Notes: a model not told the origin generated them from the letters alone. A DNA stretch of 6,312 nt from an uncultured Lachnospiraceae bacterium (GCA_946183625.1 CAMHCL010000087.1:1-6312); one strand, 5' to 3'. Numbered from the stretch's first letter, positions 1 through 6,312 are shown. Made by a program: numbers and translations.

Positions 1-82
1 GTTTCTCTAACGAACTTCCCATAAGACTCATTCCAAAAAGGAATAGTCCTACTCCACCGAAAAGTTGTAGTACTTCTAGCAT
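1..82 (-). CDS. Na/Pi-cotransporter family protein, N-terminal fragment (runs off left edge)
   Basis: Only the first 27 codons are inside the window. The peptide begins MLEVLQLFGGVGLFLFGMSL and continues MGSSLEK. This hydrophobic start with the LFGGxGLFLFGMxLMxxxLEK pattern is characteristic of bacterial Na+/phosphate symporter family proteins (NptA/COG1283 type, often carrying a C-terminal PhoU-like domain), which sit in the cytoplasmic membrane and couple sodium to phosphate uptake or export. The start was chosen at the ATG in 80-82 because AAGGAG lies 7 bases upstream (90-95) and the family pattern begins directly there. It is divergent from the TIR gene, with 140 bases between the two starts. 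The remainder of the protein, including any PhoU domain, cannot be seen, so substrate is unproven. The family call rests on a short but distinctive N-terminus. Confidence 0.78.
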   Translation of the reverse strand, partial: MLEVLQLFGGVGLFLFGMSLMGSSLEK

Positions 83-89
83 TACATGT

Positions 90-95
90 CTCCTT
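90..95 (-). promoter_or_regulatory. Ribosome binding site of the Na/Pi-cotransporter gene
   Basis: On the minus strand AAGGAG is followed by ACATGTAATG. Two ATGs are therefore close by. The first (85-87) is only 2 bases from the AAGGAG and is followed at once by TAA; the second (80-82) is 7 bases away and opens the cotransporter frame. The spacing decides in favour of the second. Confidence 0.75.
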
Positions 96-122
96 CAATC
101 AGTACATTTTAAACCAAGATAT

Positions 123-151
123 ATTATATATAAAAAAATTCCATTTGTGTA
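123..151 (-). promoter_or_regulatory. Predicted sigma-A-type promoter for the leftward Na/Pi-cotransporter gene
   Basis: Reading the minus strand, the -10 is a perfect TATAAT (123-128) and a weak -35, TACACA (146-151, four of six matches to TTGACA), lies 17 bases upstream. Transcription would start near position 116, giving a leader of roughly 34 bases before the ATG. The region is very AT-rich, so chance TATAAT matches are expected and the -35 is poor; the spacing is the main support. Confidence 0.35.
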
Positions 152-158
152 GTAAATC

Positions 159-188
159 TTGCAATTGCTAACATTGAGTTTTGCAATT
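159..188 (+). repeat. Direct repeat TTGCAATT overlapping the TIR-gene promoter, possible operator
   Basis: TTGCAATT occurs at 159-166 and again at 181-188, 22 bases apart start to start, close to two turns of the helix. The core TTGCAA is self-complementary, and the left copy also sits in a perfect palindrome, GCAATTGC (161-168). The left copy touches the predicted -35 and the right copy abuts the -10. This geometry suits a dimeric or cooperatively binding regulator, but no regulator gene is visible and the AT-rich background makes an 8-base repeat only moderately surprising. Confidence 0.4.
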
Positions 189-193
189 ATAAT
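165..193 (+). promoter_or_regulatory. Predicted sigma-A-type promoter for the TIR-propeller gene
   Basis: TTGCTA (165-170, four of six matches to TTGACA) is followed after exactly 17 bases by a perfect TATAAT (188-193). A start near position 200 would give a leader of about 22 bases containing the ribosome site GGGGGT at 211-216, 6-7 bases ahead of the ATG at 223. The promoter overlaps a repeated TTGCAATT element, so it may be controlled by a repressor or activator binding there. Confidence 0.6.
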
Positions 194-222
194 ACAAATA
201 GTTTATAAATGGGGGTTTTAAG

Positions 223-3200
223 ATGGCACTTCAATTCAATGCGTTTATTTCATATAAGCACGCACCTGCTGACAACAAGGTTGCGGAGACTATAGAGAAA
301 GGGCTGGAGAGATTCCATATTCCGAAGAAGATACAGCAGAAAACCGGTATCAAGAGGATCAATAAGATCTTCAGGGATAAGGATGAGCTTCCTATTACCA
401 GCAATCTGGACGATCAGATATCCTATGCCCTTGATCATTCTGAATATCTCATAGTCATATGTTCTTCAAGTACTAAGCTGTCTACATGGGTTCCAAGAGA
501 GATTGAATACTTCCTTAGAAGGCACGACAGAAACCATGTGCTCACTGTACTTGTTGACGGCGAGCCTAAGGACGTAATTCCAGACATACTGCTCCATGAT
601 ACAAGAACATATTATGATCATAACGGTGTACTCCAGACCATACATGTGGACCTGGAGCCACTTTCATGTGATTTCAGAACTTCACTTAGAAAAGCCAAGA
701 AGGAAGAGATTCCAAGACTGGCAAGTGCCCTTCTGGGATGCAGCTATGATGAGCTCATGAACAGAAGCCGCCAGTATAAAGTAAGACGAATGACATTTGT
801 ATTTGCAATGGCTCTTGCTCTCATGCTTGCATTTGCAGGTTACATGGGATACAGCAGGACCAGGATTCAGAAGAGCTACAATGAAGCATTGAAGAATCAT
901 TCCAGATATCTGGCGAATGAAGCCTATAATCTGCTGGAGAACGAACAGCGTATCACTGCCCTGCAGCTTGCCATTGCAGCCCTTCCAAAGGACAAGAACG
1001 ATAAGAGGCCTGTAACACCACAGGCAGTAAGAGCACTTACTGATGCTACCCTGAGTTATAAAACAAAAGATACAGGAAGTGTGTATGCAGCTTGGAATTA
1101 TACAATGGCAAACGGAATCTCTGATTTTAAGGTTTCTGAAGATAATGGAACCATAGCTTGTTTAGATGAAATAGGTAACGTATGTGCATGGAATACACAT
1201 ACTCACGAGAAGGTCCTTACAACAGAGTCAGGTCACGATGTTGCAAGTAACATTGCTTTTGCAGATAACAAAACACTTATAGTTAATTATACGGACTCTC
1301 TGGCTGCATATAATACTTCAGACGGAAGTTCTATATGGAAGATAGATGGCGAAAACTATGTTGGCTCAGAGCTGGCCGTAAGCCCTGATTCAAGCAAAGT
1401 ATTTCTCTTCACAGCAAACGAAATAAATATAATTGATCCGGCTAAAGGAGATATTCTTGATACCATTAAATTAAAGGATCCTGATGATTTTACTGCTCCT
1501 ATATATGGAAATTTCGTCGTGTCACCAGATGGAACCAAGCTTGCTTTCGATAAAACTACTGACTATGTAAATTATAACGTCGGTATCCTGGACCTGAGCA
1601 GCAAGGAAGAAATAGTCACTAAGGAAAGCACTAGTAATAATATCACTACACTATACTGGTTAGACAACGACACTCTGCTTTGTTCTTACAGCTTAAATGG
1701 AATGAATGCCAGTGGTATTTACTCAAATATGTCATATCTGTCAACAGACCGTTCACAGATAGTAAGTTACAAAGCTTCTGACCTTTCAGAAATGTGGACG
1801 CAGGATTTTGAATGCAGTGAAGTTGCTATAAACAGTGGATTTTTCCCATTAAAAGATAATAAACAGTTCGTATATTCTTCAGGTAATATTGCAACCATTT
1901 ACACATCAACTACCGGTGAAATAGTACGTTCCTATAATGTTAATGACTCAATAATTGATACATCAGATACAAATGAAGATGGTATTCCTGTTTTCGTTAC
2001 AAGGGAAGGTGGCATAGCCTATCCTGCTAATGATGATAATTCATTAGTCCTTTTGGATTCTCTTACTGACAATCTTAATCAGGCTGTATTGAACGGAAAC
2101 ATTTACGTAAAGCAATCCAGAGGATCAGAAGTAATATGCTATAGCACGGACATAATGGATGATGATTTCAAGGAAATCGAATCTAATACGACCTATAGAT
2201 CGACTATAAGTGATTCCTTCGCAAACGATCGTATCGTTGCATTTATTTCACTTGATGAGGATGATCATCGCTTACTTACAACTATCAACCCTAAAGACGC
2301 ACCTGACGTATCCGACATTCAAATTGAAGATGCTATAGCATCGGATTATAAAATCCTGGGTACAAAGGAAGATCATCTCTATATTGCATCGGGAGCAGAT
2401 TCAAAACTTAATCTTCTAGATGTTGATCTGAATAGTAAAAATGTTGAAACCACCGAATTTGTTAAATCAACATTTGGACATGTAGATAAAATGTGCCGGA
2501 TGAATGATGGAATGATCGCGTACTATAACGATGAAAATTCTTCTGATCGCAAAGTTGTATTATATAACGCTGAAACCAAAGAAAAGAAAGAATACTCTCT
2601 TCCTGGCAATGATGAAATTCAAATTATATCGGGACTGGATTTCTCAAATCCAGACTATGTAACTGTAAGTGCTGAGAAAGAATATGTGTTAAATACTAAG
2701 ACCGGAGAATTTAAAACCTTCTCTCACACTGATGCATGGGGAGAGACAACCTACATGAATGTTAGTTCCGATGGTAAGCTCTTCGGATTCACAAATGGCG
2801 AAGTGCTTCAGGTAATGAATAATAATGGCGAATCATTAATGCAGATTGCTTGTGCAGGAGCAAAACCTATAGGTCTGACATTCTGCAAAGGAAAGAAAAA
2901 GAGAGACCCTAAGCAGCTTGTAGTTGTTTATGATAATGGAACCATTTATAGATACAATTCTAAAAACGGCAACTTCCTGGGTAAAAGCGATATGTCCAGC
3001 TACCAGAGTAACAATGACGATGCAGAATTCGATTTCGACTATGATAACAACACCATGTACTTAAAGATGGGTGAAATAGTTGATGTATTTGAACTTGACA
3101 GCTGGTATGAAACAGCCTGTGTCCAGAACTGTTTCGGAATACATAGGCCATCAGACAGATTCTTTGTATATTCAAGTGGCGGTGCCGGAAAAATCAATCT

Positions 3201-3315
3201 TGGTTACTTCAAACATTACACGATTCAGGATCTCGTAAAGAAGGGCGAGGATATACTTAAGGGAGCTGAGCTTTCAGAAGAACTTAAATACAAATATGGT
3301 ATATCCGATGAATAA
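223..3315 (+). CDS. TIR domain protein with one membrane segment and a large beta-propeller region
   Basis: This 1030-residue protein is probably a membrane receptor with a cytosolic TIR domain. The TIR domain spans about residues 5-125: box 1 is AFISYKH (7-13), a BB-loop-like RDKDELP follows at 51-57, and STWVPREIEYF (87-97) places Glu93 where TIR NADases carry their catalytic glutamate. A conserved-looking linker (about 141-189) leads to one hydrophobic helix (190-209), preceded by a basic stretch, which suggests TIR inside and the rest outside. A helical segment (217-255) comes next, then some 700 residues of repeated strands with PDGTKLAF- and YNxxTGE-like signatures typical of WD40/PQQ-like propeller blades. 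A final helical tail is at 1000-1030. The ATG has GGGGGT 6-7 bases upstream. The gene appears monocistronic, with its own promoter and terminator. TIR-membrane-propeller proteins of this kind occur in gut Firmicutes, but I know of no assigned function; NAD hydrolysis is inferred from family, not shown. Confidence 0.88.
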   Translation: MALQFNAFISYKHAPADNKVAETIEKGLERFHIPKKIQQKTGIKRINKIFRDKDELPITSNLDDQISYALDHSEYLIVICSSSTKLSTWVPREIEYFLRRHDRNHVLTVLVDGEPKDVIPDILLHDTRTYYDHNGVLQTIHVDLEPLSCDFRTSLRKAKKEEIPRLASALLGCSYDELMNRSRQYKVRRMTFVFAMALALMLAFAGYMGYSRTRIQKSYNEALKNHSRYLANEAYNLLENEQRITALQLAIAALPKDKNDKRPVTPQAVRALTDATLSYKTKDTGSVYAAWNYTMANGISDFKVSEDNGTIACLDEIGNVCAWNTHTHEKVLTTESGHDVASNIAFADNKTLIVNYTDSLAAYNTSDGSSIWKIDGENYVGSELAVSPDSSKVFLFTANEINIIDPAKGDILDTIKLKDPDDFTAPIYGNFVVSPDGTKLAFDKTTDYVNYNVGILDLSSKEEIVTKESTSNNITTLYWLDNDTLLCSYSLNGMNASGIYSNMSYLSTDRSQIVSYKASDLSEMWTQDFECSEVAINSGFFPLKDNKQFVYSSGNIATIYTSTTGEIVRSYNVNDSIIDTSDTNEDGIPVFVTREGGIAYPANDDNSLVLLDSLTDNLNQAVLNGNIYVKQSRGSEVICYSTDIMDDDFKEIESNTTYRSTISDSFANDRIVAFISLDEDDHRLLTTINPKDAPDVSDIQIEDAIASDYKILGTKEDHLYIASGADSKLNLLDVDLNSKNVETTEFVKSTFGHVDKMCRMNDGMIAYYNDENSSDRKVVLYNAETKEKKEYSLPGNDEIQIISGLDFSNPDYVTVSAEKEYVLNTKTGEFKTFSHTDAWGETTYMNVSSDGKLFGFTNGEVLQVMNNNGESLMQIACAGAKPIGLTFCKGKKKRDPKQLVVVYDNGTIYRYNSKNGNFLGKSDMSSYQSNNDDAEFDFDYDNNTMYLKMGEIVDVFELDSWYETACVQNCFGIHRPSDRFFVYSSGGAGKINLGYFKHYTIQDLVKKGEDILKGAELSEELKYKYGISDE

Positions 3316-3319
3316 AATC

Positions 3320-3355
3320 AAAAAAAGAACATATCCTGCGATATGTTCTTTTTTT
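3320..3355. terminator. Bidirectional intrinsic terminator between convergent genes
   Basis: A perfect 16-bp inverted repeat, AAAAAAAGAACATATC (3320-3335) and its complement (3340-3355), flanks a 4-base loop CTGC. The central 9-bp stem GAACATATC/GATATGTTC has a T-run after it on both strands (seven T at 3349-3355 on plus, seven T opposite 3320-3326 on minus). It starts 4 bases after the TIR-gene stop and ends 8 bases before the DHH-gene stop, so it can end transcription from both sides. Confidence 0.93.
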
Positions 3356-3363
3356 GTACAGTA

Positions 3364-4854
3364 TTAATCATCAATCTTACCGTAGAGCTGATCAAAGAGC
3401 CTTCCACTGATGATGTAGATATCATGCTCATCATCCTCACGGACTGCTATATAGTCACCAGGATTTCCTGAATAGTACTTCTCATCATCCCATGCTGTAA
3501 AGAGTTTTACGTAAGTATCAAGAGGCTTTGCATATATACGTGAAATCGTCGTACTTATAACCGTCTTCGCATACTTCAGTACATTTTTCCTCTCTTCTGT
3601 GACAACATTAAATATACTAGGCTCATATTCAAATGTACGGTCATAAGGTTCATCTGATTTTTTGTAACTACTCTCCAGTTTCTCCTTTGTAATAGGATAA
3701 ACCTCACCTTCAAGGCCTATCATGAGATACATATTCTCCTTAATCTTCACGTTGATATCACCCTCTAGAGTACGAAGTTCAACCAGTGAGTTTTCAGGAT
3801 ATATATCTGTGAGTTTAACATATCCCAGTTTCTGAGGTTTCTTCTCATAAAGCTTCATATCAGATGTATCAAGCACTGTATCCTTGGCATAGATAATCTG
3901 GTATTTCTCAAAATAGCTATCCATACGGGATTTTATAATATCAGCAACATCTCCCATTCCAGCTATCTTATCAGGCCATATGACACCGCCAGCTTTATAA
4001 AGATGTCCACCACCTCCACCGATACCATCTGCCACATATGCTGCCAATTCACTGGCATGTACTTCCTTGTCACAGCTTCTAACGGAAAACTTAATCTCGG
4101 CCGGGCTGACATAGTAAGCTATACATACATTTACCTCTGTTGTCTCCATTGTAAAATCACTTATTACTGCAAGGATGGTTGGATCACATTGATCAGCCCT
4201 GATCACCATATATTTGTATTTATCATAATAATCATAATCCAGAATAGCCTTACCAGTAATCTTGAGTTCTTCAAGAGATATATTCGAGGTACTCATTTCG
4301 GTTATAAGACTCTTATAGATATCCAGCGTATCCAGCATATCACGGTCCAGTGGATGAGATACCTCAGTAAGTCTGTTGGTATCAGTATAAAGGCCATAGT
4401 ACATAGCTGTAGCAAGTTCTTTATCATCATTCACATCCAGGCCTTCCTCACGTATCATATCCCACATTACAGTCGCACAGCTTCCCATATTACTTCTTAC
4501 CTCTGAAAGCTCAGGGAGCGGACCTGATATCTGGTGATGATCTATTACCGCGAGATTCTGATAATCCGTATTCGTTACATTTTTCTGTCCATGCTGGCAG
4601 TCCACATTGACAAGAAGTTCCGGTGTTTCAGAAAAGTCAGGTTCATAACTCACAGGGATTCTAAGTTTCTCAATCATGATCTTCAGATTGGTCTTCTTTA
4701 TCTCATTAAAACCCCTGTATATGAAGCGTGGCTTCTTACCCATCTTCTCCATATACCAGTATAATGCATAGCCTGATGATAACGCATCGGCATCTGGATT
4801 ATCATGACACTGGATCACTATATCATCATACTTCAGTAACTGGTTTAATCTCAT
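3364..4854 (-). CDS. DHH-family phosphoesterase with a long C-terminal extension
   Basis: This 496-residue protein is predicted to be a cytosolic, Mn-dependent phosphoesterase acting on small nucleotides or short oligonucleotides, as RecJ/NrnA-like DHH enzymes do. All expected metal motifs are visible: HDNPDADA (17-24), VNVDCQ with Asp85, DHH at 105-107, and YTDT with Asp158. The DHHA1 substrate-binding motif is GGGGGH (279-284) followed by AGG. These two domains fill about 320 residues, the usual NrnA size. Residues 320-496 are an extra region that I do not recognise with certainty; it seems to hold two related modules (about 321-396 and 441-490), the second ending PGDYIAV...DIYIISGRLFDQLY. 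There is no signal peptide or membrane segment and no RecJ OB fold is evident. The start ATG lies inside the end of the transglutaminase gene and is preceded by a strong ribosome site, so the two are cotranscribed. The exact substrate (nanoRNA, pAp, c-di-AMP product or other) cannot be told from sequence. Confidence 0.88.
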   Translation of the reverse strand: MRLNQLLKYDDIVIQCHDNPDADALSSGYALYWYMEKMGKKPRFIYRGFNEIKKTNLKIMIEKLRIPVSYEPDFSETPELLVNVDCQHGQKNVTNTDYQNLAVIDHHQISGPLPELSEVRSNMGSCATVMWDMIREEGLDVNDDKELATAMYYGLYTDTNRLTEVSHPLDRDMLDTLDIYKSLITEMSTSNISLEELKITGKAILDYDYYDKYKYMVIRADQCDPTILAVISDFTMETTEVNVCIAYYVSPAEIKFSVRSCDKEVHASELAAYVADGIGGGGGHLYKAGGVIWPDKIAGMGDVADIIKSRMDSYFEKYQIIYAKDTVLDTSDMKLYEKKPQKLGYVKLTDIYPENSLVELRTLEGDINVKIKENMYLMIGLEGEVYPITKEKLESSYKKSDEPYDRTFEYEPSIFNVVTEERKNVLKYAKTVISTTISRIYAKPLDTYVKLFTAWDDEKYYSGNPGDYIAVREDDEHDIYIISGRLFDQLYGKIDD

Positions 4855-6312
4855 AGCTACCTCCCCTGTCTAATGCTTTTTTTCTAGTATATTCTATAAA
4901 ACTATCTTCAGGTTCGTCTCCACGGAACCTGATTCTGTAATAAGTATCTATTAAGTCCTTCATTTGTCCCCTGTCCTCTTCCCGAAGAAGAGTCAGGTAA
5001 TCATATAAGGAATGTATCCTCGGCCTATCCTCTTTATAGTTTAATGATATCTGCTTGTCCAGACTACCTGTTATAAGGCTCATATTCTCCTTGACCTTGT
5101 CCTCAGGTGACAATCTGGAATATCTGATCATTCCTGCAACCTTGATCACAACAAGCACCAGCACTATAAAGAGTACCATAATTAGAATATATATTGCAAA
5201 CTGTAGAATCTCCTTAGAATGATCTTTCTTTACCTTCTTCTCATTTTGAGTTATGTCAACCACATCAGGAACATCCTTCGGTTCATATGTAGCATTAGTC
5301 GCTGACTGCTTATTCTCATCACGTGGTGCATAAACCTTACGTCCCCAGGCAGTCTGCTCAGCCGTTTTATTTGCAGCCGTTGGTTCAAATGGAATCCATC
5401 CGAGCCCCTCTATATAACCCTCTGCCCAGGCATGAGCCTCTGTACTGCTTACATCATCAGTATCTTCGCTATTATGAAGATAACCATTAGCATATCTTGC
5501 AGGAATCCCGCTGACCCTGAGCATCAGAACCATGGACTTCGCATAATGTACGCAATATCCACTCTGGGACTCGAAGAGAAATGCATCGACTATATTTTCG
5601 CTGTCACTGAGATCTACATTTGTATCGTACTTATACTGTCTGAGATAAGCTTCTATCTTCTTGGCCTTCTCAAAATCAGTTATACACCCCTTCGTAACAG
5701 ATCTGGTAAGTTCATTTATCCTGTCATTGGATTTGGATGTATCCAGATCATCTTCAGTAACATCCCCAGCCTGAGTCGCTGCACAGGCCGCATTATATAC
5801 CTCCTCCTTCATGAAGGTGGACATATCCACGCGGTACACCTCATAGACATACTCACTTATCACATCATAGCTTTCGAACCTGTTAAATGTACTGCCTTCC
5901 GTATCATCCTCATCTGATGCTTCCTCAGCTGATTCATCCTCATTTGAATGCATATATCTGGTGAGATGTATGTAATATGGGCTGGCATAATCCACGGACA
6001 GATACTTTACCTTGTAACAGAAGCCTTTTCCATGCTTCTTGTCAGAATCATCCATAACACTCTCATCTATACTAAGGAGATTGTATGGTGTGATAATATC
6101 CTTCGTATGTAGATATCTATAGTCTATTTCAGCACTCTCAATCCTTGAGAAGCATGAGCATTCATCTGCAGATACTCCCGAATGATACAGCGTATTAATA
6201 TAATCAGCAAACCAGTAATTATAAGTCTCATCCAGGGAACCACCCTTTAATCTATGGTATTTCAACCTTCCGGAATAAATGAATTTCAGTTCTGTTCTTT
6301 CACGCTTTTTAA
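4826..6312 (-). CDS. TgpA-like transglutaminase-domain membrane protein, 5' end outside the window
   Basis: Residue numbers here count from the TTG codon at 6265. The frame stays open from 6265 to the right edge, adding KFIYSGR and more upstream, so 6265 is not the true start. An extracytoplasmic region (about 1-190) contains a very acidic stretch at 107-125. The transglutaminase-like core follows: GYCVHYA with the predicted nucleophile Cys238 (5552-5554), EAHAW with His278 (5432-5434), and GWIPFEPT with Glu294 in the place of the usual Asp. A strongly hydrophobic helix (353-377) crosses the membrane, and the cytosolic tail (about 390-465, including YYRIRFRGDEPEDSF) resembles the DUF4129 domain. 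The family normally has five or six N-terminal membrane helices, expected beyond position 6312. Such proteins are often encoded with MoxR ATPase and DUF58 genes and may crosslink or cleave cell-surface proteins; the substrate is unknown. The stop TGA overlaps the DHH gene by 29 bases. Confidence 0.88.
   Translation of the reverse strand, partial: KKRERTELKFIYSGRLKYHRLKGGSLDETYNYWFADYINTLYHSGVSADECSCFSRIESAEIDYRYLHTKDIITPYNLLSIDESVMDDSDKKHGKGFCYKVKYLSVDYASPYYIHLTRYMHSNEDESAEEASDEDDTEGSTFNRFESYDVISEYVYEVYRVDMSTFMKEEVYNAACAATQAGDVTEDDLDTSKSNDRINELTRSVTKGCITDFEKAKKIEAYLRQYKYDTNVDLSDSENIVDAFLFESQSGYCVHYAKSMVLMLRVSGIPARYANGYLHNSEDTDDVSSTEAHAWAEGYIEGLGWIPFEPTAANKTAEQTAWGRKVYAPRDENKQSATNATYEPKDVPDVVDITQNEKKVKKDHSKEILQFAIYILIMVLFIVLVLVVIKVAGMIRYSRLSPEDKVKENMSLITGSLDKQISLNYKEDRPRIHSLYDYLTLLREEDRGQMKDLIDTYYRIRFRGDEPEDSFIEYTRKKALDRGGSYEIKPVTEV
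4859..4867 (-). promoter_or_regulatory. Ribosome binding site of the DHH gene inside the upstream coding region
   Basis: On the minus strand AGGGGAGGT lies 4 bases before the ATG at 4852-4854. It is a near-perfect Shine-Dalgarno site lying within the last codons of the transglutaminase frame. It fixes the DHH start and makes translational coupling across the 29-base overlap likely. Confidence 0.85.

Noticed and set aside
83..222. Riboswitch or small RNA in the divergent intergenic region
   Set aside because: Predicted leaders are only about 22 and 34 bases and no stable hairpin is visible; promoters and repeats explain the region.
250..900. Short minus-strand open frames inside the TIR gene (also at 1356-1538 and 2960-3175)
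   Set aside because: All are antisense to the well-supported TIR-propeller frame and look like shadows.
3316..3363. Attachment site or mobile-element end at the inverted repeat
   Set aside because: The symmetric A/T-flanked hairpin between two stop codons is fully explained as a bidirectional terminator; no transposase or target duplication is present.
4210..4239. Repetitive ATA/ATC run giving DYDYYDKYKY in the DHH protein
   Set aside because: It is local low complexity from Asp/Tyr/Lys codons; too short and irregular to be a repeat array or a regulatory element.
4003..4506. Plus-strand open frame of 167 codons opposite the DHH gene
   Set aside because: It lies wholly antisense to conserved DHH motifs, has no recognisable domain, and its isoleucine/histidine-rich product is typical of a shadow frame.
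4534..4764. Plus-strand open frame of 76 codons opposite the DHH N-terminus
   Set aside because: It is antisense to the DHH and metal-binding motifs, with no domain of its own.
5432..5917. Plus-strand open frame of 161 codons opposite the transglutaminase core
   Set aside because: It is antisense to the catalytic Cys and His region and shows no family resemblance.
6263..6265. TTG as start codon of the transglutaminase gene
   Set aside because: The GGAAGG before it directly abuts the codon, leaving no spacing, the frame continues upstream without a stop, and the family needs further N-terminal membrane segments.

Overview
The window looks like chromosomal DNA from a low-to-moderate GC Gram-positive anaerobe of the Clostridia, most likely a Lachnospiraceae relative. 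The basis is strong AGGAGG-type ribosome sites, consensus TTGnnn/TATAAT promoters, and protein families that are typical of gut Firmicutes (the specific TIR-membrane-propeller family, a TgpA-like transglutaminase, and a Na/Pi cotransporter family protein). The taxonomic call is inference from family resemblance; no search was run.

Layout. Positions 1-82 (minus) hold the first 27 codons of a Na/Pi-cotransporter family protein that runs off the left edge; this gene is too short to appear as a long ORF. Positions 83-222 are a divergent control region with one predicted promoter per direction and a repeated TTGCAATT element around the rightward one. Positions 223-3315 (plus) encode a 1030-residue protein with an N-terminal TIR domain, one membrane segment and a very long beta-propeller region. 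A perfect 16-bp inverted repeat with A- and T-tracts (3320-3355) is a bidirectional terminator between this gene and the convergent pair on the minus strand. That pair is a transglutaminase-like membrane protein (4826-6312, 5' end outside the window) followed by a DHH-family phosphoesterase (3364-4854). They overlap by 29 bp and are almost certainly cotranscribed.

How the genes may work together. The two minus-strand genes form an operon segment; transglutaminase proteins of this TgpA-like type are often found with MoxR ATPase and DUF58 genes, which would lie beyond position 6312. The TIR gene is monocistronic in this view, with its own promoter and terminator. It is the most interesting item: the architecture suggests a membrane receptor with a cytosolic, possibly NAD-consuming TIR domain and an extracytoplasmic propeller sensor. 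No known TIR-system partner (SIR2, SLOG/ThsA-type effector, STING) is visible here, so a defence or signalling role is a hypothesis only. There is no RNA gene, CRISPR array, insertion sequence or broken gene that I can support.
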